Source: Desulfobacteraceae bacterium (lineage in GTDB: Bacteria > Desulfobacterota > Desulfobacteria > Desulfobacterales > Desulfobacteraceae). From it: a stretch of DNA of 7,858 bases. The position numbers and the translations under genes were made by a program. The notes under the pieces are model-generated. The model was not told where the DNA came from, searched no databases, and saw only the letters and a list, made by a program, of their open reading frames with translations. Location: positions 1-7,858 of the forward strand of contig PIVQ01000317.1 in the NCBI GenBank assembly GCA_003354055.1. The letters run 5' to 3'. Numbering within the stretch: position 1 is the stretch's first letter; each line of letters starts with the position of its first letter. Positions 1-5,927 of the stretch are shown piece after piece.

Positions 1-1
1 A

Positions 2-100
2 TACTATTTGACTGGGCTCAAGGACTATTATCCTTGTGGTAACTGTCATAAGACGTTCAGAATATCAATGATACCATTTCAAATCTTGAGAAAGGATTGA
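2..100 (+). CDS. Possible C-terminal end of an unrecognised protein (cut by left edge)
   Basis: Frame 2 is open from the window edge to a TGA at 98-100 and encodes 32 residues. The peptide contains a CxxC pair (Cys12 and Cys15, in PCGNCHKTFRIS), like half of a small zinc-binding knuckle or the end of a zinc ribbon. If real, the gene runs rightward, opposite to every confident gene here, and ends convergently with nrdJ with more than 500 bases between them. No family could be named. The stretch is short and a chance open frame is quite possible; the only support is the protein-like composition and the CxxC motif. A weak dyad (TGGCTATAGCCA, 133-144) lies downstream but is not a convincing terminator. 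Confidence 0.25.
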   Translation, partial: YYLTGLKDYYPCGNCHKTFRISMIPFQILRKD

Positions 101-346
101 CAGATATTTAAAAACCAAAGAGAGAACACTTCTGGCTATAGCCAACCCTTTTCATGATTCAAAAATTCCCCCGGAATTTCCCTTCTGTAAGTCTCTCTTC
201 TTTATACATTTCTCCGAATACCGCATATGGTATCGACAAACTTTCTATCCTCAAATTTGAAAATATCCTTACCCGGTTCCAGACTAGGACAATGATGCTT
301 GCTGCAGGTCCGCCGGAACAAATTTGTGTGCAGGCCCGGAGGAGCA
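101..346. other. Intergenic left flank, no gene supported
   Basis: No gene could be supported here. The left part (101-290) is A/T-rich. It contains a short dyad (TGGCTATAGCCA, 133-144) and a 7-bp perfect inverted repeat with a 3-base loop (AAATTCC 163-169, GGAATTT 173-179). From about 300 the composition turns G/C-rich. A near-identical 10-mer occurs twice, TGCAGGTCCG (303-312) and TGCAGGCCCG (330-339), separated by a perfect palindrome ACAAATTTGT (318-327). A TTGACA hexamer at 97-102 has no -10 element at a usable distance. The open frame starting at 154 has no ribosome binding site, crosses the structured region, and gives an arginine-rich, low-quality protein. Confidence 0.5.
218..233. 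repeat. Short dyad ATACC-N6-GGTAT
   Basis: The plus strand reads ATACCGCATATGGTAT, a perfect 5-bp inverted repeat around six bases. Read on the minus strand it is ATACCATATGCGGTAT, which matches the promoter-proximal NrdR-box candidate of nrdJ (ATACCATATCTTGTAT, 2932-2947) at 13 of 16 positions. It has no partner site 31-32 bp away and no obvious promoter beside it. It could be an isolated operator-like site or chance. Confidence 0.25.
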
Positions 347-509
347 GGCAGGTGCGGGGGATGGGGTTGAGGCGGCGCGGGATGTTAAGATTTCATGGAC
401 TGAAATCTGCATACCGCCGCTCCCCGGCGGTCAGGACGATCGATCGGGGTTTAGCCGATGCCCCTCCCCTGCGCCTGCCCACTGCGCTTTCCGGGTTATT
501 GCCGGAGCG
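347..509 (+). ncRNA. Candidate structured RNA, multi-helix, no family recognised
   Basis: This G/C-rich stretch folds into several stems that can be seen by eye. A closing helix pairs 347-366 with 461-479: 19 base pairs, one bulge (T362), and two G-U pairs (T353-G473, G356-T470). Inside are an 8-bp perfect hairpin (AGATTTCA 388-395 with 401-408, loop TGGAC), a 7-bp perfect hairpin (ACCGCCG 413-419 with 425-431, loop CTCCC), and a 5-bp hairpin (ATCGG 443-447 with 455-459). Outside the closing helix is a further stem, CGCT-tt-CCGG (485-494) with CCGGAGCG (502-509). The two wobble pairs would be A-C mismatches on the other strand, which favours a plus-strand RNA. No match to RNase P, tmRNA, 6S, SRP, group II intron domain V or a known riboswitch was recognised. 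It could instead be a repetitive palindromic element or part of the nrdJ 3' region. No promoter was identified. Confidence 0.35.
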
Positions 510-633
510 GTAGTCCGGATAGTTAATGACATTGAGCGATCCTAAGCGAAGCAGATGAAGTAAATTACAGCTCGCCTGGAATGTGGAAATTTCAATTTTC
601 AGTTTCTGACCTTTAGGTTATGAAATATCAGGG
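510..633. other. Spacer between structured region and nrdJ stop
   Basis: No gene is seen. A short AATG-A-CATT dyad (524-532) and an AGCG direct repeat (535-538, 545-548) are present. On the minus strand, directly after nrdJ, there is no G/C-rich hairpin followed by a T run, only a 4-bp ACCT/AGGT dyad around 610-619. The nrdJ transcript therefore either ends by a factor-dependent route or reads into the structured region antisense to the candidate RNA. The palindrome GGTTAACC (632-639) overlaps the nrdJ stop codon. Confidence 0.4.
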
Positions 634-2874
634 TTAACCGCACTTGGTATATCCGCAGGAATGACACGTCATACACCCCTCTTCAAAGGCGATGGGCTGG
701 CTGCAGTCAGGGCAGAGGTTTGATTTAAGGACATTCCTGCGTTCTTTTTTATCCGCTCCGTTACCCTTTGGCATGTATCGTTTTTCCAACACTTTGGAGA
801 TGGCATCCGGAATAGAATGCACAAGGCCCCCTTCCTGGAAGACCGCGTGTTCTCCCCTGATCCCCTTAATCTGGCCTATGATTTCTTCCACTTCAATTCC
901 GGAGCGCAATGCCAATGAAATTAACCTTCCTATTGCCTCGGTTTTGGCCTGGGTGGATTTGCCGGATTTCCCAATAGTTGCAAAAAGCTCGAAGGGCCGG
1001 TGATTGAATTCCGACACTGTCACATAAAGATATCCCATACCGGTTTTGATCTTTTCAGTGAATCCTTCAAGAATATTAGGGCGTTCTCTTCCGGCACTTA
1101 AAAAATCATTTTGCCCCCCTTTGCTGTCGCTGCTTCCGCTGATGGAAAGAACCTGATGATCCTTGCTGCCGTCCCGGTATACCGTAACCCCCTTGCATTT
1201 GAATTTAAATGCCTGATCGTAGATGAGCCTGACATCTTCTTCACCGGCCTCATTGGGCAGATTTACCGTTTTGGAGACCGCATTGTCCGTGTGCCTCTGA
1301 AAGGCCGCCTGCATTTTAATGTGGACTTCCGGCGCCACATCATGTGCAGTTACAAACACTTTTTTCAATTCCACCGGAATTTCGGGGTTACCCTTTACCG
1401 TTCCCTGCAGGATTATGTCTTCCATCAAGGCCTCACTGTAAAAGCCTTTGTCCTTTGCAACCTTTTCAAAAACCGGATTCACTTCAAAGAGCCTGTCATT
1501 ATCCATTACATTCCGCTCAAAGCACAGGGCAAAAACAGGCTCTACACCGCTGGAACAACCGGCAATAATACTAAGGGTACCTGTGGGAGCGATGGTTGTT
1601 GTTGTGGCATTTCGCATCAATGTTTTTTTACCTTTAAAAACACTAAGACCAATATTCGGGAAAGCCCCCCTTTCCTCTGCCAATTTTGAAGATGCTGCAT
1701 GGGATTGGCTTTGGAGGAACGACATAATCTCCTCGGCCATGTCTATGGCTTCAGGTGCATCATATGGAATATTCAGGACAAAGAGCAGGTCGGCAAATCC
1801 CATAACGCCCAACCCCACCTTTCTGTTGCCATGAACGATGCGTTCGATTTCCTTTAGGGGGTATACAGACATATCAATGGTATTGTCTAAGAATCGTATG
1901 GCAAGATGGATGGTCTTCTTCAGACCGTCATAATCAACGGTCGGCCGGCCATCTTTCACGGTTACAAATTTTGTCAGGTTAATCGACCCCAGGTTGCATG
2001 CCTCCATAGGCAGAAGTGGCTGCTCTCCACAGGGGTTCGTAGACTCCATCTCACCGATTCCGGGGGTTGTATTATGACGGTTTATCTCGTCCAGAAAAAC
2101 AATTCCCGGATCCCCTGTGGCCCATGCCTGCCGGACAAGTTCCTCATAGACTGCAGGCGCGTTCAACTTCCCTGACGGCGCATTGGTTCTGGGATCAATT
2201 AAATCATAATCGTCTCCGTTGGAAACGGCATCCATAAAGGCATCGGTTACACCCACGGAAATATTAAAGTTGTTCAGCTCTTGTTGATTGTTTTTGCAAT
2301 TGATAAAGGAAATGATATCCGGGTGATCCACACGCAGGATTGCCATATTCGCGCCCCGCCTTGTGCCCCCCTGCTTCACCTGCTCAGTGGCTGAATTAAA
2401 AATTTTCATGAAAGAAACAGGGCCGGATGCCACCCCTCCCGTTGACCCCACCCTGCTGTTCTCCGGCCGAAGTCGTGAAAAGGAAAAACCGGTTCCGCCT
2501 CCGGATTTATGTATCGTTGCCGCATTTTTTACGGCGTCAAATATGCCGTCAATACTGTCCTCCACCGGCAGGACAAAGCAGGCGGCCAATTGCCCTAAAG
2601 CCCTGCCTGCATTCATCAGTGTCGGAGAATTCGGCAGAAATCGAAATTCAGTCATCATCTGATAAAACTGATTTTCAATATCCTTTATATCGACTTTTTC
2701 ATTATATAATTTTTCAGCTGCCGCAATATGCCCCGCCACTCGCCTGAACATCTGCTCCGGCGTTTCAAGGATAATTCCGGAATCGTCTTTTTTCAGATAT
2801 CGCCGCTCAAGTACAAGCTGAGCGTTTTCACTTAAAAAACAGACGGACTTATTTGATTTCTTAGGTACAGACAT
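634..2874 (-). CDS. nrdJ: Adenosylcobalamin-dependent (class II) ribonucleoside-diphosphate reductase
   Basis: Cytoplasmic enzyme reducing ribonucleotides to deoxyribonucleotides with a thiyl radical generated from adenosylcobalamin; it needs neither oxygen nor a second radical subunit. Numbering from the chosen start (746 aa): NPCGE contains the radical cysteine Cys282; the redox pair is Cys99 (AACFVLP) and Cys293 (EACNLGSINL), 11 residues after Cys282 as in Thermotoga NrdJ. Conserved stretches follow: GNRKVGLGVMGFADLL, TTTIAPTGTLSIIAGCSSGVEP and GVTVYRDGSK. The C-terminus has a TSCPD-type domain (about 600-700) and a zinc-ribbon-like cysteine cluster (721, 724, 734, 737, 740, 745). No N-terminal ATP-cone is visible, so allosteric activity control by ATP/dATP through such a cone is not expected. 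The frame stays open to 2931, but ATG 2874 is preferred: AGGAG lies 8 bases upstream and the likely -10 element (2909-2914) lies inside the longer frame. Confidence 0.96.
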   Translation of the reverse strand: MSVPKKSNKSVCFLSENAQLVLERRYLKKDDSGIILETPEQMFRRVAGHIAAAEKLYNEKVDIKDIENQFYQMMTEFRFLPNSPTLMNAGRALGQLAACFVLPVEDSIDGIFDAVKNAATIHKSGGGTGFSFSRLRPENSRVGSTGGVASGPVSFMKIFNSATEQVKQGGTRRGANMAILRVDHPDIISFINCKNNQQELNNFNISVGVTDAFMDAVSNGDDYDLIDPRTNAPSGKLNAPAVYEELVRQAWATGDPGIVFLDEINRHNTTPGIGEMESTNPCGEQPLLPMEACNLGSINLTKFVTVKDGRPTVDYDGLKKTIHLAIRFLDNTIDMSVYPLKEIERIVHGNRKVGLGVMGFADLLFVLNIPYDAPEAIDMAEEIMSFLQSQSHAASSKLAEERGAFPNIGLSVFKGKKTLMRNATTTTIAPTGTLSIIAGCSSGVEPVFALCFERNVMDNDRLFEVNPVFEKVAKDKGFYSEALMEDIILQGTVKGNPEIPVELKKVFVTAHDVAPEVHIKMQAAFQRHTDNAVSKTVNLPNEAGEEDVRLIYDQAFKFKCKGVTVYRDGSKDHQVLSISGSSDSKGGQNDFLSAGRERPNILEGFTEKIKTGMGYLYVTVSEFNHRPFELFATIGKSGKSTQAKTEAIGRLISLALRSGIEVEEIIGQIKGIRGEHAVFQEGGLVHSIPDAISKVLEKRYMPKGNGADKKERRNVLKSNLCPDCSQPIAFEEGCMTCHSCGYTKCG

Positions 2875-2882
2875 TGTTACGA

Positions 2883-2887
2883 CTCCT
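2883..2887 (-). promoter_or_regulatory. Ribosome binding site of nrdJ
   Basis: Minus-strand AGGAG, separated by 8 bases from the ATG at 2874. It decides between this start and the upstream in-frame ATG at 2931, which has no comparable site. Confidence 0.75.
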
Positions 2888-2908
2888 GATTTGTATCGGT
2901 TTCCTAAA

Positions 2909-2917
2909 ATTATAGCA
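2909..2917 (-). promoter_or_regulatory. Extended -10 promoter of nrdJ
   Basis: The minus strand carries TGCTATAAT, a consensus TATAAT with the TGn extension. No good -35 hexamer lies 16-18 bp upstream, which is usual for extended -10 promoters. Transcription would begin near 2902 and give a leader of about 28 bases containing the AGGAG site. Confidence 0.6.
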
Positions 2918-2931
2918 CCCCACTGCGACAC

Positions 2932-2979
2932 ATACCATATCTTGTATTGGCCCAGAAATCAAACCCCCATATATGGTAA
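2932..2979 (-). promoter_or_regulatory. Candidate tandem NrdR boxes upstream of nrdJ
   Basis: Two 16-mers resemble the NrdR operator (consensus close to ACACwATATATwGTGT). The proximal one, ATACCATATCTTGTAT (2932-2947), agrees at 12 of 16 positions; the distal one, CCCCCATATATGGTAA (2964-2979), agrees at 10 of 16 and contains the perfect palindrome CCATATATGG (2967-2976). They start exactly 32 bp apart (16-bp linker), the three-turn spacing known for NrdR box pairs, and lie just upstream of the -10 element of a ribonucleotide reductase gene, where a repressor would occlude RNA polymerase. Individual matches are imperfect; the spacing and location carry the argument. Confidence 0.5.
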
Positions 2980-3178
2980 GTTCAAAAATAACTCATAAAA
3001 ACGCCTGGCCGAGATGAAAATTGCGCGATCCCTCAAAGAAATAGTGGCATTAGAGCAGAAACGATGAACGCCGGAAAAGTATGAAGAACAGGGAACAGAA
3101 TCGACCAAAAAAGATACTCAGTGGCAACCGTCAATAAGTGGTGTTGAAGATCTAACGGAAACGCATTAGGAATCGTTA
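2980..3178. other. Spacer between nrdJ control region and stem-loop, no gene supported
   Basis: Nothing could be identified with confidence. A 71-codon minus-strand frame (3033-3248) exists but runs into the palindrome, has no clear ribosome binding site, and yields a hydrophobic, chance-like peptide. On the plus strand a 17-codon frame (3014-3067, MKIARSLKEIVALEQKR) is followed in another frame by a basic stretch; this could be a worn fragment of a transposase-type gene but is too short to call. A GCCACTG motif on the minus strand (3119-3125) recalls a B12 box, but none of the other cobalamin riboswitch elements accompany it. Confidence 0.4.
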
Positions 3179-3257
3179 CAAAATAACTTGATCTAAATTG
3201 TTTCCAAAACCCCTTAAAAGACTGGGTATTTTGAAAACAAAAGATCAAGTAATTTTG
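3179..3257 (-). repeat. 79-bp imperfect palindrome (3' stem-loop of the cyclase transcript)
   Basis: The arms pair as follows: CAAAAT (3179-3184) with ATTTTG (3252-3257); after one mismatch, ACTTGATCT (3186-3194) with AGATCAAGT (3242-3250); after a small internal loop, 3198-3213 with 3224-3240, leaving a 10-base loop (3214-3223). About 31 pairs form in total with one bulge. Two of these pairs are G-U on the minus strand but C-A mismatches on the plus strand, which suggests selection on the minus-strand RNA, the transcript of the diguanylate cyclase gene whose stop codon is 16 bases away. There is no terminal T run, so it is not a standard intrinsic terminator; it may protect or process the mRNA 3' end, or be a small palindromic mobile element. 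Confidence 0.6.
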
Positions 3258-3273
3258 GAGCCGATCCTTAGCC

Positions 3274-4827
3274 CTAACTCATTACCACCTGATTTCTACC
3301 GTTTTTCTTGGCTGCATACAAGGCCTTGTCCGCCTCCTGAGTAATGATTTCCAGGCTGGCGTCTTCCCGATTCCAGGTGCCTGACACACCGATGCTGACC
3401 GTAAAGCGGATGGCAGTATCGTCAAAAGAGACTGACAGATTTTCCACCAGACTGCAGATCCGCTTGGCAGTTTCAAGGGCCACGGATTCAGAGGTATCCG
3501 GCATAATTATCATGAATTCCTCTCCCCCGAAACGGCCGAATATATCCATGGCCCGGATATTCTGTTTAATGCTCAGGGCAAAAGCTCTGAGCACCCTGTC
3601 CCCGGAATGATGCCCCCAGGTATCATTTACCGCCTTAAAATGATCCAGATCCAGAATGAGCATGGCCAGAGGCAGACGGCTTCTGGCAAAGCGCTGAATC
3701 TCAATCTCTGCCAATTCCATCAAGTGCCTGCGGTTATAGATTCCGGTAAGCTCGTCAATGGTAGCCAGCCGTTCCAACTTATCCATGAACTTTTTCTGGG
3801 AGGTAATATCGGTAAAGGTCAGGATGCTGCCGATTTCCCGCCCGCTTTTTTCGAAAAAAGGTTTGAAAGAGACCCGAAAGAAAAATTGCCCCACATGGTC
3901 CTCGATCCTTATTTCAATTTCTCTTGCCAGACCTTCCCGATCCCGGGTTACAAGTTCCGCAATCTCAGGATGTCCATCAAACAATTCCGTGATGGAAACA
4001 CCGATATTCTTCTGCTCCATTTTGGAAAACAATTGAACACTTCTCCGGTTAAAATCCACAAGCCTGAAGTCAGGATCCAACACCACAACCGCATCCCGCA
4101 TCTCTTCAAACACCTTATCCCTGGCCACCGGCACCAGGCTGAACAAAGAGAATTTTAACATTCCGACCGTATATACCGGAGCAGACAGGGAGAGCAGCAG
4201 GGGGTTGAGATCAAGGTTCTTTGGGCCAAACCCCGAAAGGTAGACCACATATCCCAACCATTGGATGGCCGAGCCGAAAGTGATGATGAGAGTCTGCTGT
4301 TTATAGGGAATGGCGCTTTTAAAATAGAACCGAATGAGCAGAATAAAAGACAGCACCCAGGCCAGATTACTGTAAAAGGCATGGAGCAGATAAAAGGGTC
4401 CCGGCGTAATTTCCAGCAAGGCTCCATAGTCGGACATCGACATGGATGCTGCCCTGTAAAACAGATGATGATAAGGGTTTGACAACCGGGCAGCCAGTAT
4501 GATCACGGGAACAATAAAAATCAGTACGATCCGGGTCCGGCTGAAAAACTCATTTTTACCTGTATAGCAGACGGCAATTAATAAAATCAAACCGGGAATA
4601 AACGAGATGCCCACATACTGGCATTTTGACCAGAACAGCATCTCTTCCAGGCTTTGGCTCAAAAGTTCAAACCCGTAACAAAAAGCATAAACCGCCGAAG
4701 CACTGGTAAACAGGGCAAAAACATGGGTGAGGGTAGACCGCCGCTTGAGAAGGGTATACCAACCCAGGAACAGGGTAAGTGCGCCTGAACAAAACAAAAG
4801 GGCCGGCAGGAATCTGATTTCTATCAC
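3274..4827 (-). CDS. Membrane-bound diguanylate cyclase: 7TM sensor, PAS, GGDEF
   Basis: Predicted to make cyclic di-GMP from two GTP at the inner membrane. Residues 1-230 are hydrophobic with about seven membrane segments (near 6-26, 33-53, 72-88, 98-113, 148-168, 178-198, 208-228), matching the histidine-kinase-type 7TM sensor domain. A PAS-like domain follows (about 237-345, ending ILTFTDIT), then a linker and a GGDEF domain (about 350-515) with TIDELTGIYNRRH, LDLDHFKAVND, and GGEEF at 434-438. RAMD at 425-428, five residues before GGEEF, is the RxxD inhibitory site, so product feedback is expected. There is no EAL or HD-GYP domain. The start is GTG at 4827 with only a weak upstream purine stretch; an in-frame stop lies eight codons upstream and no better start exists before the first membrane helix. 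It is likely monocistronic, with a dyad upstream and a long stem-loop downstream. The signal sensed is unknown. Confidence 0.92.
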   Translation of the reverse strand: MIEIRFLPALLFCSGALTLFLGWYTLLKRRSTLTHVFALFTSASAVYAFCYGFELLSQSLEEMLFWSKCQYVGISFIPGLILLIAVCYTGKNEFFSRTRIVLIFIVPVIILAARLSNPYHHLFYRAASMSMSDYGALLEITPGPFYLLHAFYSNLAWVLSFILLIRFYFKSAIPYKQQTLIITFGSAIQWLGYVVYLSGFGPKNLDLNPLLLSLSAPVYTVGMLKFSLFSLVPVARDKVFEEMRDAVVVLDPDFRLVDFNRRSVQLFSKMEQKNIGVSITELFDGHPEIAELVTRDREGLAREIEIRIEDHVGQFFFRVSFKPFFEKSGREIGSILTFTDITSQKKFMDKLERLATIDELTGIYNRRHLMELAEIEIQRFARSRLPLAMLILDLDHFKAVNDTWGHHSGDRVLRAFALSIKQNIRAMDIFGRFGGEEFMIIMPDTSESVALETAKRICSLVENLSVSFDDTAIRFTVSIGVSGTWNREDASLEIITQEADKALYAAKKNGRNQVVMS

Positions 4828-4964
4828 GTTTTTTCTAAAGCTCTTTATGGATTAAGGCTGAGGCGGTCCAAAGGCCACCCCTTATTCAGCGTTTACCGCA
4901 CCATATCATATTATGATTGGAAGCGATAAAAAAAATTTAGAAATCATGATGCCGTACACAACGC
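4828..4964. other. Spacer between etfA and the cyclase gene, with a dyad
   Basis: The plus strand contains a perfect 6+6 palindrome, ATCATA-T-TATGAT (4905-4917), extended by CCA/TGG outside one bulged base (4901-4920). On the minus strand this holds overlapping -10-like hexamers (CATAAT, TATGAT) that could serve the cyclase gene about 80 bases downstream, though no good -35 is seen. An A8 run (4928-4935) reads as T8 on the minus strand after etfA, but only the weak ATCATGAT dyad precedes it, so an intrinsic terminator for etfBA is doubtful. A 7-bp hairpin with a TTT loop (about 4862-4879) lies in the presumed cyclase leader. Confidence 0.4.
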
Positions 4965-5927
4965 CTACAATTGCCCGATTAATTCCGGCAGAATCTCAAA
5001 CAGATCGCCTAAGGCATAATAATCACTGTTGGCAATCATGGCTGCATTTTCATCCGTATTGATCGCAATAATCATTTTAGCGGTTTTCATTCCTGCGAAA
5101 TGCTGGATAGATCCGGAAATACCACAGGCAAGATAGACAGATGGGCTGACCTTTTCACCGGTCTGGCCTACCTGGAGTGCATAGGGGACCCAGCCTTCGT
5201 CCACTGCCACGCGGGATGCACCTACGGCAGCATTCATCTTTTCAGCACAGTCAAACAGCAGGGAGAAATTCTCACCGTTTTTCATACCCCGGCCGCCGGC
5301 AACGATAATGTCTGCTTCGTTCAGGCTGACCTGGGAGTCATCATTCTTTCCCCCGTCCCAGGAGACCAGAGTAAGATCTGAAGACAGATCAGCACCTGCG
5401 GCCATGGAAACGGTTTTAGCCTCTACTGGTGAAGGAACGGCCTGGACAGCATTAGGCCGTATACCGAAGACAACTATATCGCCTGTTAATTGAATATCTG
5501 CCAGGACCTTGCCCGAATACTGGGAGGTTTTACCAATTTTTTTCTCCAGATCCACATCCACGCAGTCCATTACCAAGGGGGCATCCAGTATAGCCGCCAC
5601 TCTGGGGATAAGGTCTTTTCCCTCTGCAGTGGAAAGGCCGAAAATACTATCCAGCCCCAGTTCTCTAACAGCCGCCACAACCGCTTTCGCCCGGACAGCC
5701 GGGTTTAGCCGGACGGCCTGTTCATCCTGTAATCTTAAGTCCACAATCGTACGAATGCCGTATTCCGCCAGAGCTTCGGACGCCCTGTTGTCCAGGCTGT
5801 CAAGTGCCAAGGCATACAGGCCGGCATCGCTCTGGTTGGCAAGGGTGATCATGCCGAAGTTGGATTCCTTGACCGACCCGTTTTCCATGTCAATTAGAAT
5901 ACCAATTTTTTCTATCTTTTTCATCAT
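4965..5927 (-). CDS. etfA: Electron transfer flavoprotein, alpha subunit
   Basis: FAD-carrying subunit of the Etf heterodimer, which accepts electrons from flavin dehydrogenases and passes them to a membrane quinone reductase or another acceptor. The protein is 320 aa, the normal length without an N-terminal ferredoxin domain. The C-terminal FAD domain is clear: GGRGMKNGEN (211-220), GASRVAVDEGWVP (236-248), QVGQTG (252-257), SPSVYLACGISGSIQH (261-276), AIN (288-290) and GDLFEILPELI (307-317). The N-terminal half is the more variable Etf alpha/beta domain. The start overlaps the etfB stop in ATGATGA: ATG 5927 overlaps the TGA by the classic 4 bases, but AAAGGTG sits only 2 bases before it and 5 before the next ATG (5924), so translation may begin at the second methionine. 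Translational coupling with etfB is expected in either case. Confidence 0.95.
   Translation of the reverse strand: MMKKIEKIGILIDMENGSVKESNFGMITLANQSDAGLYALALDSLDNRASEALAEYGIRTIVDLRLQDEQAVRLNPAVRAKAVVAAVRELGLDSIFGLSTAEGKDLIPRVAAILDAPLVMDCVDVDLEKKIGKTSQYSGKVLADIQLTGDIVVFGIRPNAVQAVPSPVEAKTVSMAAGADLSSDLTLVSWDGGKNDDSQVSLNEADIIVAGGRGMKNGENFSLLFDCAEKMNAAVGASRVAVDEGWVPYALQVGQTGEKVSPSVYLACGISGSIQHFAGMKTAKMIIAINTDENAAMIANSDYYALGDLFEILPELIGQL

Noticed and set aside
97..125. TTGACA hexamer as a possible -35 element.
   Set aside because: No -10-like hexamer lies 16-18 bp downstream and no gene follows on the plus strand.
330..352. TGCAGGCCCGGAGGAGCAGG resembles the conserved tip of bacterial SRP RNA (CAGGTCCGGAAGGAAGCAGC).
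   Set aside because: The GGAA-type tetraloop and the asymmetric loop are not kept, and the flanks (310-330 and 350-370) do not pair with each other as the SRP helix requires.
154..545. Overlapping plus-strand open frames (154-513 and 324-545).
   Set aside because: They cross the A/T-rich to G/C-rich boundary and the stems, lack ribosome binding sites, and give arginine/proline-rich sequences without recognisable domains.
1111..1689. Long plus-strand open frame opposite nrdJ (192 codons).
   Set aside because: It is a shadow of the strongly supported nrdJ gene, whose catalytic motifs are intact across this region.
3119..3125. GCCACTG on the minus strand, upstream of the B12-dependent reductase gene, recalls a B12 box of a cobalamin riboswitch.
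   Set aside because: None of the other conserved riboswitch blocks could be found around it, it lies upstream of the likely nrdJ promoter, and the nrdJ leader is too short to hold a riboswitch.
3033..3248. 71-codon minus-strand open frame between the cyclase gene and nrdJ.
   Set aside because: It starts inside the long palindrome, has no ribosome binding site, and its hydrophobic peptide has no recognisable pattern.
4928..4950. T8 run (minus strand) after etfA as an intrinsic terminator.
   Set aside because: Only a weak 8-base dyad (ATCATGAT) precedes it; no G/C-rich stem is present.
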